Part shown: one piece after another, positions 15,012 to 22,634 of the stretch | How positions within the stretch are numbered: position 1 is the first letter of the stretch | How the letters are laid out: each line of letters begins with the position of its first letter | From: WQUF01 sp031549885 | GTDB lineage: Bacteria; Bacillota; Clostridia; Clostridiales; Clostridiaceae | Length of the DNA stretch: 22,634 bases | Direction: 5' to 3' | NCBI GenBank assembly: GCA_031549885.1 | Contig: JAVBPD010000092.1 | Location: 1 to 22,634 of the forward strand | Position numbers and translations under genes: made by a program | Notes under the pieces: model-generated | What the model was told of the DNA's origin: nothing | Seen by the model: only the letters and a program-made list of their open reading frames with translations | The model's database searches: none

Positions 15012-17269
15012 TAATCTTCCTCCTTTGTAGAATCAACTATGCTCATTCTATGCTTATAGACATTTAAAACAGAGTATATATTATCATTCTTTTTATACTC
15101 TACCCAAAATGTAATTGTGCCTTGAATTAAATGGCATGTATAGCTATCCTTTTCTTTATTGTAAACGCTGTAATTAGTTTCTCTTGCATACTCTATACAT
15201 CTTTTAATATTATCTTCATGGATTAAAGTGCGATTCATTTTTTCTATGATTTCATCTGGTATTGCTAAGGTATAATTACAATTTTTATCTTCCATATTAA
15301 AATCCAAATTCCAAAACTCCTTTAATAGATTTTTCTTTGTGCTTAATTTATTTTTTCTGCGCTCTGATAAAGTAGGCTCTTTTCGATATTTTCTTTTGTC
15401 ATCATCAAAAAGCAATAAATCTAATATATGATATACTGGCTTTTGCTTTTTAGAAAGTGCGTCACGGCAATTTGTACAATAAGCAATAAGGTCATTTTCA
15501 GTTGATGAGGCATTCTTTTCATTTATTTTATCATATACTTCAGGATTAGATGCATATATGAGGCCACCATAGCCGCAGCATTCTGCGTTTTTTTTGCTGT
15601 TATCTATTTCATCAATTGTAATTCCAAGCTTTTTTATAAGAGTGCGAATATGATTTTGAGTTTCTGGAAAATCTCTGCTAGAACATGGATCAAAAACTGA
15701 AAAATTTTTATTAAATTCTCTGTTTTTAACCACTATTTTGTCAATATTATCAGCTAATAGATCCCAAAGGGATATTTTTGAAATCTCTTTTAAGTTATCA
15801 TTAAACATATCATAACAGCTAGGGCAGGAGAGTATTAGAGTAGGTTTTTCTAAATTAATCCAAATGTCTTTTATATAGTTACAAATAAAGCTATATAGTT
15901 CTTCATCACCAGCCCAATTAGCAGGTGCGCCACAGCAATAATTCATTATCCCAACATCATTTTCAAAAGCTTCAACCAATAATTTATATGTTTTTGTCAC
16001 ATAGTAAGGGTCAGATGCGCCTAATTGGCAACCAGGGAAAAATAAATATTTACAAGTTTTTTTATCATTTGGAATTTTGATTAATGAAACCATTTCGCTA
16101 TTGCTATGCTCCATATCATTTATCCAATATTCATGATATCCGCTAGGTATTATATTTTGCGCATGCATATACTTCCTAGAATCTTTATATATTTTGCAAA
16201 AATCTATTCCCACTGGGCACACATCTTTACACTTTCCGCAGTTTGTACACGCATTTACCTGCGCAAGAGCAGTTTTTGTTGACCATGATGATTTAAAAAG
16301 AGTTTCTGAAATAGCGCTTAATGCTTTTTTAGGCTCTCGACCAAAGTAAGACAGCATTTCACATGCATCAATGCAGTTATTGCAACTGCAAAAAAGGCAG
16401 CGCTTAGCTTCATCTATTATTTCTTCCTTTGACCATAGCTCTTTGTTCTTTGGAATTATGGAAGGTTTAGGAGTTATATCCTTTATATCCTTATTAAAAA
16501 TAGTCTCTTTTGGTTTTAATATGGATGTTTTTATACCTCTTAAAAAAATATCCATTTCTTTGCTTGCCGTAATACCTTGCTTTATAGATAATACTTCTTG
16601 ATCAATTCCATTAATGAGAGATCCACCCATAAAGACATTATCTGTATTTTCAGAAAAGCCGAAATTATTCCCACAAAATCCTGTGCTTACGAAAATAGCG
16701 TTAAATTCTTTTGTATCTAATGAATTAACTTCAGAATTTAAGTTTATGTTAAGGTAGCTGTGATTTGCAATACGGTTTATTTCATCTTTTATAATATCAT
16801 GAGAAAGTATGCTCTCATCTATATTCCATAATCTTCCGCCTAACATGGCATTTTTTTCATGCAATTGTACTTTATAACCCATTTGTGCAAGCTTTATTGC
16901 ACATGTAATGCCGCACAACCCTCCTCCAACAACTAAAACCTTTTTCTTTTTATCTTGCACAAAATATACAGGAATAGACTTATCTTTGTTTAAAGTAGAA
17001 ATAGTCTTTTCTATTGCAAGAACATTTAGTGGCTCATCCACTTTACTTCTTATACATGCTTTAGAGCAAGGTGAATTACACACTCTAGAAACAATATTTG
17101 GAAAAATAACTGCTTTGGAATATGCATTATATGCAGAAGAGATGCTGCCACCTTTTAACTTTATAAGCATATCCCGAATGTCCACATCTAAAGGGCACAA
17201 ATCAGAGCAGGAAGCTTTCCCGCCTCTTATACACTTGTTTATTTTTTCCTCAAAATATAATGGATTCAT
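15011..17269 (-). CDS. FAD/NAD-binding Fe-S oxidoreductase with double CCG domain
   Basis: This 752-aa protein has four visible parts. (1) A GltD-like N-terminal Fe-S domain has Cys13, 21, 25, 64, 68 and 72. (2) A nucleotide-disulfide-type FAD domain begins with VVGGGLCG (113-120). (3) Two [4Fe-4S] motifs are at Cys291/294/296/299/303 and Cys341/344/347/351-Pro. (4) Two CCG modules, each Cys, Cys-Cys-Gly, C-x2-C, lie at 414/445/446/482/485 and 529/564/565/598/601, as in heterodisulfide reductase B, which binds non-cubane clusters. Residues 645-752 form an unrecognised tail. From memory it fits the dicluster-binding pyridine nucleotide-disulfide oxidoreductases found beside TrsS. It probably takes electrons from the aldehyde oxidoreductase. 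Start: ATG with AGGTGG seven bases upstream. Confidence 0.82.
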   Translation of the reverse strand: MNPLYFEEKINKCIRGGKASCSDLCPLDVDIRDMLIKLKGGSISSAYNAYSKAVIFPNIVSRVCNSPCSKACIRSKVDEPLNVLAIEKTISTLNKDKSIPVYFVQDKKKKVLVVGGGLCGITCAIKLAQMGYKVQLHEKNAMLGGRLWNIDESILSHDIIKDEINRIANHSYLNINLNSEVNSLDTKEFNAIFVSTGFCGNNFGFSENTDNVFMGGSLINGIDQEVLSIKQGITASKEMDIFLRGIKTSILKPKETIFNKDIKDITPKPSIIPKNKELWSKEEIIDEAKRCLFCSCNNCIDACEMLSYFGREPKKALSAISETLFKSSWSTKTALAQVNACTNCGKCKDVCPVGIDFCKIYKDSRKYMHAQNIIPSGYHEYWINDMEHSNSEMVSLIKIPNDKKTCKYLFFPGCQLGASDPYYVTKTYKLLVEAFENDVGIMNYCCGAPANWAGDEELYSFICNYIKDIWINLEKPTLILSCPSCYDMFNDNLKEISKISLWDLLADNIDKIVVKNREFNKNFSVFDPCSSRDFPETQNHIRTLIKKLGITIDEIDNSKKNAECCGYGGLIYASNPEVYDKINEKNASSTENDLIAYCTNCRDALSKKQKPVYHILDLLLFDDDKRKYRKEPTLSERRKNKLSTKKNLLKEFWNLDFNMEDKNCNYTLAIPDEIIEKMNRTLIHEDNIKRCIEYARETNYSVYNKEKDSYTCHLIQGTITFWVEYKKNDNIYSVLNVYKHRMSIVDSTKEED

Positions 17270-17293
17270 TTAAATACCACCTTTTAATGATTA

Positions 17294-17317
17294 TGGGGAA
17301 GTACAAGTACTCCCCCA
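17294..17317 (-). other. Hairpin between the aldehyde oxidoreductase and dicluster genes
   Basis: GGGGAAGTAC and GTACTCCCC (17295-17315) form a stem with one bulged A and a two-base loop, in the 57-bp gap of the operon. No U tract follows on the minus strand, so it looks like an mRNA-stability or processing element, or a weak attenuator that lowers downstream expression. Confidence 0.45.
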
Positions 17318-17326
17318 AATATACTC

Positions 17327-20170
17327 TTATGCTTTTTTTATTTCAACAGGATTTTCTTTAATATAGTCCATCTTTTCATAGAAATCCTGTCCAAAATTGT
17401 ATTTTGGATTTGGTATTTCTTGGTTTTGTGCTAGAATTTCCATTCCAGCTTTGATTTTTTCAGGAGAAGCAGGAAGGTCGAATACACGTACACCAACTGC
17501 ATTGTATATTGCATTGATTACTGCTACATGATCTGAACTTTGGAATACTTCTGAGCAACCACTGGAACCAAATGGATTTGATGGACGTGGGGATTCGATG
17601 TATTCAACTGTAAAGTTTTCACCATCAGGAATATCCTCAATGTATGGAAGTCCTGCACCTATTAAGTGTTTATGTTTATTAACATCTTGATATTCTTCTT
17701 TAAGTGCAAATCCTATTGCATGAGACATACCTCCGTAAGCTTGGCCATCAACGGAAAGGTAATTTCCTACAACGCCTACATCGCAAACACAATGCATGCC
17801 AAGAACTTTTGCCTTGCCTGTTAAAGTCTCAACTTCAACTTCAGCTAAAAAGCTTGCAAACATATACTCTGCTGTTGGGTCTCCTTGTCCTGTATTAAAA
17901 TCAAGAGCTTTAGTAAATGAACCTGTTGCCATTACTCCAGGATATTTAGTAGGTATGCCTTCCTTAACCATTTCCTCATATGTTCTAAATGTTCCATCTT
18001 CTTTTTTCATAGCAGGAATAAGCTTTTTAGCAGCATCAACCATTGCACCGCCATCCATGTAATGAGAACGGCTTCCGCCTGATGGACCATGTATTGATGG
18101 AAGAGCTGTATCGTTCATTACAAGCTTAATTTGATCTGGTCTTAAATTTAATTCTTTAAATGCTTCATGGCAGTTTACAAGTGTACCAATATCAGCACCT
18201 TGACCTTGATCTTGCCATGTGCTATATACTGTTAAACCATTTTCTTTATTTAGTTCAACTGTTATTTGGCAATAGTCATTTGCATCGCTTGTAGCATTAA
18301 ACATGCCGCAGCAAACACCAACTCCTCGTTTCTTTTCAGGAGTAGATTCCTTTTTAGCCCTTTCTAAAGCAGCTTGATATTTTGGGCGCATTTTATCAAG
18401 AATTTTTTGCATTGGGTATACGCTGAATTTATGTCCATTGTAAGAAACATCTCCATCTTTGTATACATTTATATATCTAAATTCAAGTGGGTCTATTCCA
18501 GCTTTTTCAGCTAGCATATCCATGAGCTGCTCTGAGCCAGTTTGACATTGTGGAGAGCCTGCTCCTCTATATGCAACACCAAATGCGTGGTTAGAAAGTG
18601 CTACTTCTGACAATCCCCATACGTTTGGAATGTAATATGGAGTGCCATAGAAACGTGCACCTTTTTGAGCATAAACTGCACCAAGTATGGAGTATGCGCC
18701 TTTATCAAGCAATATTTCATATTCAAGTGCATTGAGTCTGCCATCTTTATCGCATCCAAGCTTTCCATTTGAATATGATGGAAGTCTCTTTCCAGTTATA
18801 TGCATATGCTCTTCATAGCTTAAAGTAAGATTTACTGGACGGCCATCCACTGCCATAGTTGCAGCAGCAATAACTGCATGTGTATGTGGATCCATAGAAT
18901 AACCAAAGCTTGCCCCTGTTGGGTTTTCAATTACACGTATTTTTTCCTTTGGATACCCTATACCAGCACATATTGTAGCTATAGGAAGTTGAAGCATTAA
19001 AGATTTGGAATGTATTGTAAGTATACCATTGTCATCTATGTAAGCTTGAATAACATCTGGTTCAATAGTAAGGTGTGGCTCGCGGCTTGAGAAAAAGCTT
19101 CCTTCAACTATATAATCGCTTTTCTCAAATTCGTCTCTAGGATCATTTCCAAAAAATACTGGCTGATCGCAGATAATAGGAGGGAATTCATCATGAATTT
19201 TAATTGCATCTTCAGCAAGGGTCTCTATTGCTGTAAGATACTCTGGTAGAATTTCAAGTTCAAGTTTAACAAGCTTAGCAGCTTCACGAGCGTGCTCTCT
19301 TGTATCTGCAATAACAAGTGCAGGAATATCACCCCAGCGGAATATTTTTTTGTCATTGAAGATAGGGCGTTCAAAACCAATATTTCTAGCACGTGGTGAT
19401 GACATAGGGAATGTTATTCTATTAATACCTTTTATATCTTTTGAAGTTACTACTTTAACTACTCCAGGTGCTTTTTCAGCTTCAGATGTATCTATGGAGA
19501 TTATTTTTGCATGGTGTGCCCCTGGAAGAACAACAGCACATTCAAGCATATCACGAGTTTTAAGAGATAAATCATCGCCATAGTCTGTTACACCAAGAAC
19601 TTTTCCAAGAGCTGCTGGCCTTGGGTAATATGTGTTATAAATTCTTCCATCCTCTGGAATCTTGTAAGAAAGCTCTTCCATAGTCATTTCACCACGAATG
19701 ACTTTTGCAGCAGCCATAACTGCGTCAACTAAAGGTTTATAACCTGTGCAGCGGCAAGCGTTTCTGTTTTTTTGGAACCAATCTCTTACTTCATCACGAG
19801 TAGGATTTTGATTTTCATCAAGCAATGCTTTAGCAGATACGATAAATCCTGGACTGCAGAAGCCACATTGAACTCCTCCATAAACTATCCAAGCTAACTG
19901 AATTGGGTGTAAATTTTGTGCTGTTCCTATTCCCTCAATTGTTGTTATTTTGCTATATTCTTCAACTGTTTTCATCTTTTTAGAGCAGGAGCGGACTACT
20001 TTACCATCCATTATTACGGAACATGCGCCGCATTGACCAGTGCCGCAACCGATTTTTGTTCCAGTTAACCCAAGCTTTCTAATAACTTGAGCAAGTGTAT
20101 CTTTTTGAGGATCACACATAAACATACGTTCAGTTCCATTGATAACTAGAGTCATCTTTTTTAAGGCCAT
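17327..20170 (-). CDS. Molybdopterin-dependent aldehyde oxidoreductase, Mop type
   Basis: This 947-aa enzyme of the xanthine-oxidase family oxidises aldehyde plus water to carboxylate. Its organisation is that of Desulfovibrio gigas Mop: a plant-type [2Fe-2S] domain (Cys42, 47, 50, 62), a second [2Fe-2S] domain (Cys102, 105, 139, 141), then the large molybdopterin domains. The catalytic Glu is probably Glu874 in GSSGCSEVF, matching Glu869 of Mop, and AYRGAGSPQ and ASFGYSM are cofactor-loop segments. There is no FAD domain, so electrons must leave to a separate partner; the dicluster gene lies 57 bp downstream. The family carries molybdopterin cytosine dinucleotide, but no cofactor-biosynthesis gene is in view. 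ATG 20170 has GGAG twelve bases upstream, a rather long spacing. Confidence 0.92.
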   Translation of the reverse strand: MALKKMTLVINGTERMFMCDPQKDTLAQVIRKLGLTGTKIGCGTGQCGACSVIMDGKVVRSCSKKMKTVEEYSKITTIEGIGTAQNLHPIQLAWIVYGGVQCGFCSPGFIVSAKALLDENQNPTRDEVRDWFQKNRNACRCTGYKPLVDAVMAAAKVIRGEMTMEELSYKIPEDGRIYNTYYPRPAALGKVLGVTDYGDDLSLKTRDMLECAVVLPGAHHAKIISIDTSEAEKAPGVVKVVTSKDIKGINRITFPMSSPRARNIGFERPIFNDKKIFRWGDIPALVIADTREHAREAAKLVKLELEILPEYLTAIETLAEDAIKIHDEFPPIICDQPVFFGNDPRDEFEKSDYIVEGSFFSSREPHLTIEPDVIQAYIDDNGILTIHSKSLMLQLPIATICAGIGYPKEKIRVIENPTGASFGYSMDPHTHAVIAAATMAVDGRPVNLTLSYEEHMHITGKRLPSYSNGKLGCDKDGRLNALEYEILLDKGAYSILGAVYAQKGARFYGTPYYIPNVWGLSEVALSNHAFGVAYRGAGSPQCQTGSEQLMDMLAEKAGIDPLEFRYINVYKDGDVSYNGHKFSVYPMQKILDKMRPKYQAALERAKKESTPEKKRGVGVCCGMFNATSDANDYCQITVELNKENGLTVYSTWQDQGQGADIGTLVNCHEAFKELNLRPDQIKLVMNDTALPSIHGPSGGSRSHYMDGGAMVDAAKKLIPAMKKEDGTFRTYEEMVKEGIPTKYPGVMATGSFTKALDFNTGQGDPTAEYMFASFLAEVEVETLTGKAKVLGMHCVCDVGVVGNYLSVDGQAYGGMSHAIGFALKEEYQDVNKHKHLIGAGLPYIEDIPDGENFTVEYIESPRPSNPFGSSGCSEVFQSSDHVAVINAIYNAVGVRVFDLPASPEKIKAGMEILAQNQEIPNPKYNFGQDFYEKMDYIKENPVEIKKA

Positions 20171-20376
20171 TACTAAACAACACTCCTTTTTATATATTTA
20201 TTAAACTAGAACTTTAGAGAGACATCACCCCATTTCTTTTTGAATTGCCTGTACATTTAATTAGTATGTTTATATTACTACTTTTTAGTAAAAAAAAGAT
20301 AGTAAACATTTACAAAGAATTTAATTAATTAAATACTATATGAACCTAAAACAATTAGGTTTAAAAGTATAAATAT
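20171..20376 (-). promoter_or_regulatory. Long leader of the aldehyde oxidoreductase operon
   Basis: From the predicted start near 20376 to the ATG at 20170 the leader is about 205 bases. It starts with a small hairpin (AACCTAA 20343-20349 with TTAGGTT 20355-20361). It contains a perfect 16-bp AT palindrome (20319-20334) and GTAAACATTTAC (20302-20313), an inverted repeat with a two-base centre. No known riboswitch was recognised; the GC-rich core expected of a molybdenum-cofactor element is missing. Confidence 0.4.
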
Positions 20377-20382
20377 ATTTTC

Positions 20383-20410
20383 ATTATATAGTAAACAACA
20401 ATCTTGTCAA
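20383..20410 (-). promoter_or_regulatory. Strong promoter of the aldehyde oxidoreductase operon
   Basis: On the minus strand TTGACA (20405-20410) and TATAAT (20383-20388) are both perfect consensus, 16 bp apart. The spacer includes TGTTTACTAT, a sequence repeated in the leader. This should be a strong sigma-A promoter, so regulation by a repressor or by the long leader is likely. Confidence 0.7.
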
Positions 20411-20479
20411 TATTTGTATAAGAAAATATATGCATCTTTTTATATGCAAAAAGAAGCTAATATTTAAAAAAATTTAATT
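20411..20479. other. Gap after the enoate-reductase-like gene, no clear terminator
   Basis: Only weak AT hairpins are visible (for example CTTTTT and AAAAAG around GCATAT on the minus strand). No convincing terminator separates the flavoenzyme gene from the promoter of the next operon, so read-through into the oxidoreductase operon is possible. Confidence 0.4.
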
Positions 20480-22408
20480 TTATAATTCTAATGCAAGCCT
20501 TAAAGCTTCTTCTACAGCCTCTACAGCCTTGCGTGGCTTATTTGCATCGCCAATTACAAATAATTCATATGGATTATCGCATAACTCATCCTTTAGATAA
20601 TTATTTGGAATAGATCCTATTGCAAGCACTACCATATCATATCCTAAAAGGTTAAGTTCACCATTTGGCGTTGAACAAATTGCACCATTTGAAGTAAATT
20701 TTTCAACTTTTGTTTCAGTATATATTTTTACACAAGACTTTAAAAGAGAATCCATTAAGAAATATTTGACGCTTGGATTTAAATCTTTACCTGTATCATC
20801 CAACATTTCTACTATAGTAGCTTTTCTATTTTGGCTTATAGCATGAGATGCAGTTTCAAGACCTACCATGCCACCACCTACGATTAATAAATTTTCTCCC
20901 ATATAAACTTTACCAAGAAGCAAATCAATAGCATTAACAACCTTTATGCCATCATTTTGGATATTTGGAACAATGGGAACAGCTCCTGTGGCTATTATAA
21001 CTGCATCTGGGTTAAGATCATTTATGATTTTTTTATCAGCGTTTACATTATATTGAATATTCACATTGTATTTTTTGCACATTGTTAAATAGTATTTTAT
21101 ACCTCTAGAAAGTTCATGCTTATCAGGGGGAATGGCAGCAGCAATAAATTGACCACCAGCTAAGCTATTTTTTTCAAGCACAGTGACTTTATGCCCTCTT
21201 GCAGCTAAAATCCAAGCAGCTTCAAGTCCAGAAGGTCCAGCTCCTATAATTACAATATTTTTAATTTTTTTAGGAGTTGACATTTTTAAACTGCTTTCAT
21301 GACCTGAAAACGGATTTAACATGCACGAAACTCCATAGTCACCTGGGGTAATGCCTGGAGTTCCGTTACACCTTGTTAAACATCCCACACAAGGAGAAAT
21401 TTCAGAAACTCTCTTTTCTAAAACTTTTTTAGGAAATTCAGGATCAGCAATGGAAGCTCTACCAAGTGCTATAAAATCAGCTTTATAAGTTTCTATAGCA
21501 TTATTAGCAAGATCTGGTTCATTAATTCTTCCAACAGCTATAACAGGTACAGTCACTGCTTTTTTAACAGCTTCAGCAGCATATAAATTAAATCCAACAG
21601 GAACATTGTATGGAGGAACCATGTAAGGCATTGTTGCATAAACACCGGTAGAAACATGTATTGCATCAACTCCAGCATTTTCAAGGCGTTTGCAGATTAA
21701 AACCGTTTCATCAATTTTCCTTCCACCACAAACTCTTTCATCACCGCTTATTCTAAAGCATATAGGAAAGTCTTTGCCACACTTATTTTTAATGTTTTCA
21801 ATAAGCTTTTCAGCAAACCAGACTCTTCCATTAAAATCTCCACCAAACTCATCAGTTCTTTTATTACTGTAGCCAGATAAAAATTGAGCTGGCATATAAC
21901 CATGTGCACCATGAATTTCAACACCATCAAAACCAGACTTTTGAGCTCTAATTGCGGCATCTCCATACTTTTCAATTAATTCATAAACTTCTTTTGTAGA
22001 AAGTTCTCTTGGTATTTCTCTATTTACAGGACATGGAACAGGTGAAGGAGCAACAGGCTGCATTTTTGTTACCATGCTGTTTGTTTCTCTTCCAGCATGG
22101 TGAAGCTGACAAAATATTTTACCGTTTTCATTATGCACAGATTGAGTTAATTTTTTCAGTCCTTCAATATAGCTGTCTTCACATATCATTAGCTGGCCTG
22201 GAATTGCTTGGCCTTCCTTGTCAATACAAGTAAACTCAGTAATGATTAATCCAAAATAACCTTTTGCTCTAGCTGTATAGTAATCAATTAATTCTTGATT
22301 TACACTTCCATCAAAATTTCCGTGACTTGAACCCATTGCTGGCATAATCATGCGATTTTTGAGAGTTATACTGCCAATTTTACCTTCTTGAAGTAGTTTT
22401 TCATACAT
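20480..22408 (-). CDS. Old Yellow Enzyme family Fe-S flavoprotein (enoate / 2,4-dienoyl-CoA reductase type)
   Basis: In this 642-aa protein residues 1-330 form the FMN TIM barrel, with CQLHHAGRE (100-108), HGAHGYMPAQFLSGYSNKR (166-184) and VGRI (292-295). Cys340, 343, 347 and 362 bind a [4Fe-4S] cluster; the last spacing is 14 residues, longer than the 11 I recall for E. coli FadH. An FAD-binding turn IGAGPSG (388-394) and an NADH-binding turn GGGMVG near residue 500 follow. The arrangement is that of clostridial 2-enoate reductase, FadH and bile-acid BaiCD/BaiH. It would reduce an activated C=C bond with NADH. It has its own promoter. Context with acid- and aldehyde-converting genes suggests an unsaturated or aromatic acid substrate, but the specific compound is unknown. 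Confidence 0.85.
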   Translation of the reverse strand: MYEKLLQEGKIGSITLKNRMIMPAMGSSHGNFDGSVNQELIDYYTARAKGYFGLIITEFTCIDKEGQAIPGQLMICEDSYIEGLKKLTQSVHNENGKIFCQLHHAGRETNSMVTKMQPVAPSPVPCPVNREIPRELSTKEVYELIEKYGDAAIRAQKSGFDGVEIHGAHGYMPAQFLSGYSNKRTDEFGGDFNGRVWFAEKLIENIKNKCGKDFPICFRISGDERVCGGRKIDETVLICKRLENAGVDAIHVSTGVYATMPYMVPPYNVPVGFNLYAAEAVKKAVTVPVIAVGRINEPDLANNAIETYKADFIALGRASIADPEFPKKVLEKRVSEISPCVGCLTRCNGTPGITPGDYGVSCMLNPFSGHESSLKMSTPKKIKNIVIIGAGPSGLEAAWILAARGHKVTVLEKNSLAGGQFIAAAIPPDKHELSRGIKYYLTMCKKYNVNIQYNVNADKKIINDLNPDAVIIATGAVPIVPNIQNDGIKVVNAIDLLLGKVYMGENLLIVGGGMVGLETASHAISQNRKATIVEMLDDTGKDLNPSVKYFLMDSLLKSCVKIYTETKVEKFTSNGAICSTPNGELNLLGYDMVVLAIGSIPNNYLKDELCDNPYELFVIGDANKPRKAVEAVEEALRLALEL

Positions 22409-22443
22409 TTTAATTACTCCTTATCTAAGTACAGATTTAGGTT

Positions 22444-22472
22444 ATTGTAGCATATGGTATTTTGGATGTAAA
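22444..22472 (-). promoter_or_regulatory. Promoter of the enoate-reductase-like gene
   Basis: On the minus strand TTTACA (22467-22472) and TACAAT (22444-22449) are separated by 17 bp. They would start a transcript about 29 bases before the ATG at 22408, and GGAG lies eight bases before that ATG. Confidence 0.6.
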
Positions 22473-22558
22473 CGATAAAAAGAAGGATTTGTGATTTTGT
22501 TCTTAAATAATTTTTTAGATCATATAGATTAATAAAGAATTATTTTAGGAGTTTATGT

Positions 22559-22634
22559 ATGAATTGCTGTGGAATAGATTTATCACCTAATTATAGACTA
22601 CACAAGGTTGAGGTTACTGAATATATGCTTAGTT
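22559..22634 (+). CDS. Start of an unidentified gene, cut by the window end
   Basis: An ATG at 22559 with AGGAG seven bases upstream opens a frame that runs to the window end (25 codons, beginning MNCCGIDLSPNYRLHKVEV). It is divergent from the enoate-reductase-like gene and the 150-bp gap would hold both promoters. The visible part has no recognised motif. A regulator or an enzyme of the same pathway is possible. The earlier ATG at 22555 gives only a 11-residue frame. Confidence 0.5.
   Translation, partial: MNCCGIDLSPNYRLHKVEVTEYMLS

Noticed and set aside
17796..18062. Plus-strand frames opposite the aldehyde oxidoreductase
   Set aside because: They are shadows of a highly conserved coding sequence; no start signals or domains were found.
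20171..20376. Molybdenum-cofactor riboswitch in the oxidoreductase leader
   Set aside because: The leader is almost all A and T, with no GC-rich multi-stem core; only simple palindromes were seen.
22555..22590. ATG at 22555 as start of the last gene
   Set aside because: This frame stops after 11 residues; the ATG at 22559 has better spacing from AGGAG and stays open.

Overview
The window is AT-rich, with short AT-only intergenic stretches, strong AGGAGG-type ribosome binding sites, intrinsic terminators and Fe-S, flavin and molybdenum redox enzymes. Together these suggest an anaerobic, low-GC Firmicute of the Clostridium type. I cannot name the species. No rRNA, tRNA, CRISPR array, insertion sequence or phage gene was seen.

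Layout: (1) 551-4304 (+) is a cell-surface group: an exported PstS-like phosphate-binding-fold protein followed by two tandem paralogous WG-repeat proteins, all with signal peptides. (2) 4391-7013 (+) holds a polyamine-type GNAT acetyltransferase, a small coiled-coil protein, and a two-gene unit of an Isf-like flavoprotein with a hormone-sensitive-lipase-type esterase. (3) 7061-10686 (-) holds a CNNM/HlyC-type membrane protein, an Eis-like acetyltransferase and a SAM methyltransferase. A short fragment just upstream of the methyltransferase looks like the 3' end of a lost sensor histidine kinase. (4) 10975-13575 (+) is an iron-type alcohol dehydrogenase and a phenylacetate-CoA-ligase-like AMP-forming enzyme. 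(5) 13561-20170 (-) is a tightly coupled four-gene operon: molybdopterin aldehyde oxidoreductase, a flavin/Fe-S/double-CCG protein, a 71-aa CxxC redox protein and a radical SAM protein. (6) 20480-22408 (-) is an Old Yellow Enzyme/enoate-reductase-type Fe-S flavoprotein. (7) A truncated + strand gene starts at 22559.

The notable part is 10975-20170. From memory, the ligase, radical SAM protein, CxxC protein, dicluster flavoprotein and aldehyde oxidoreductase correspond to protein families named after the Desulfovibrio vulgaris DVU_1553-1559 cluster (radical SAM member TrsS). They are conserved as a set but, to my knowledge, have no assigned pathway. The genes suggest an oxidation route of alcohol to aldehyde to acid to acyl-AMP or acyl-CoA. 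Electrons from the flavin-free aldehyde oxidoreductase would pass to the dicluster flavoprotein. The enoate-reductase-like neighbour could be the reductive branch or electron sink. The role of the radical SAM protein and the CxxC protein is open: maturation, substrate modification or a redox relay. The pathway is inference; the gene identities rest on visible motifs.
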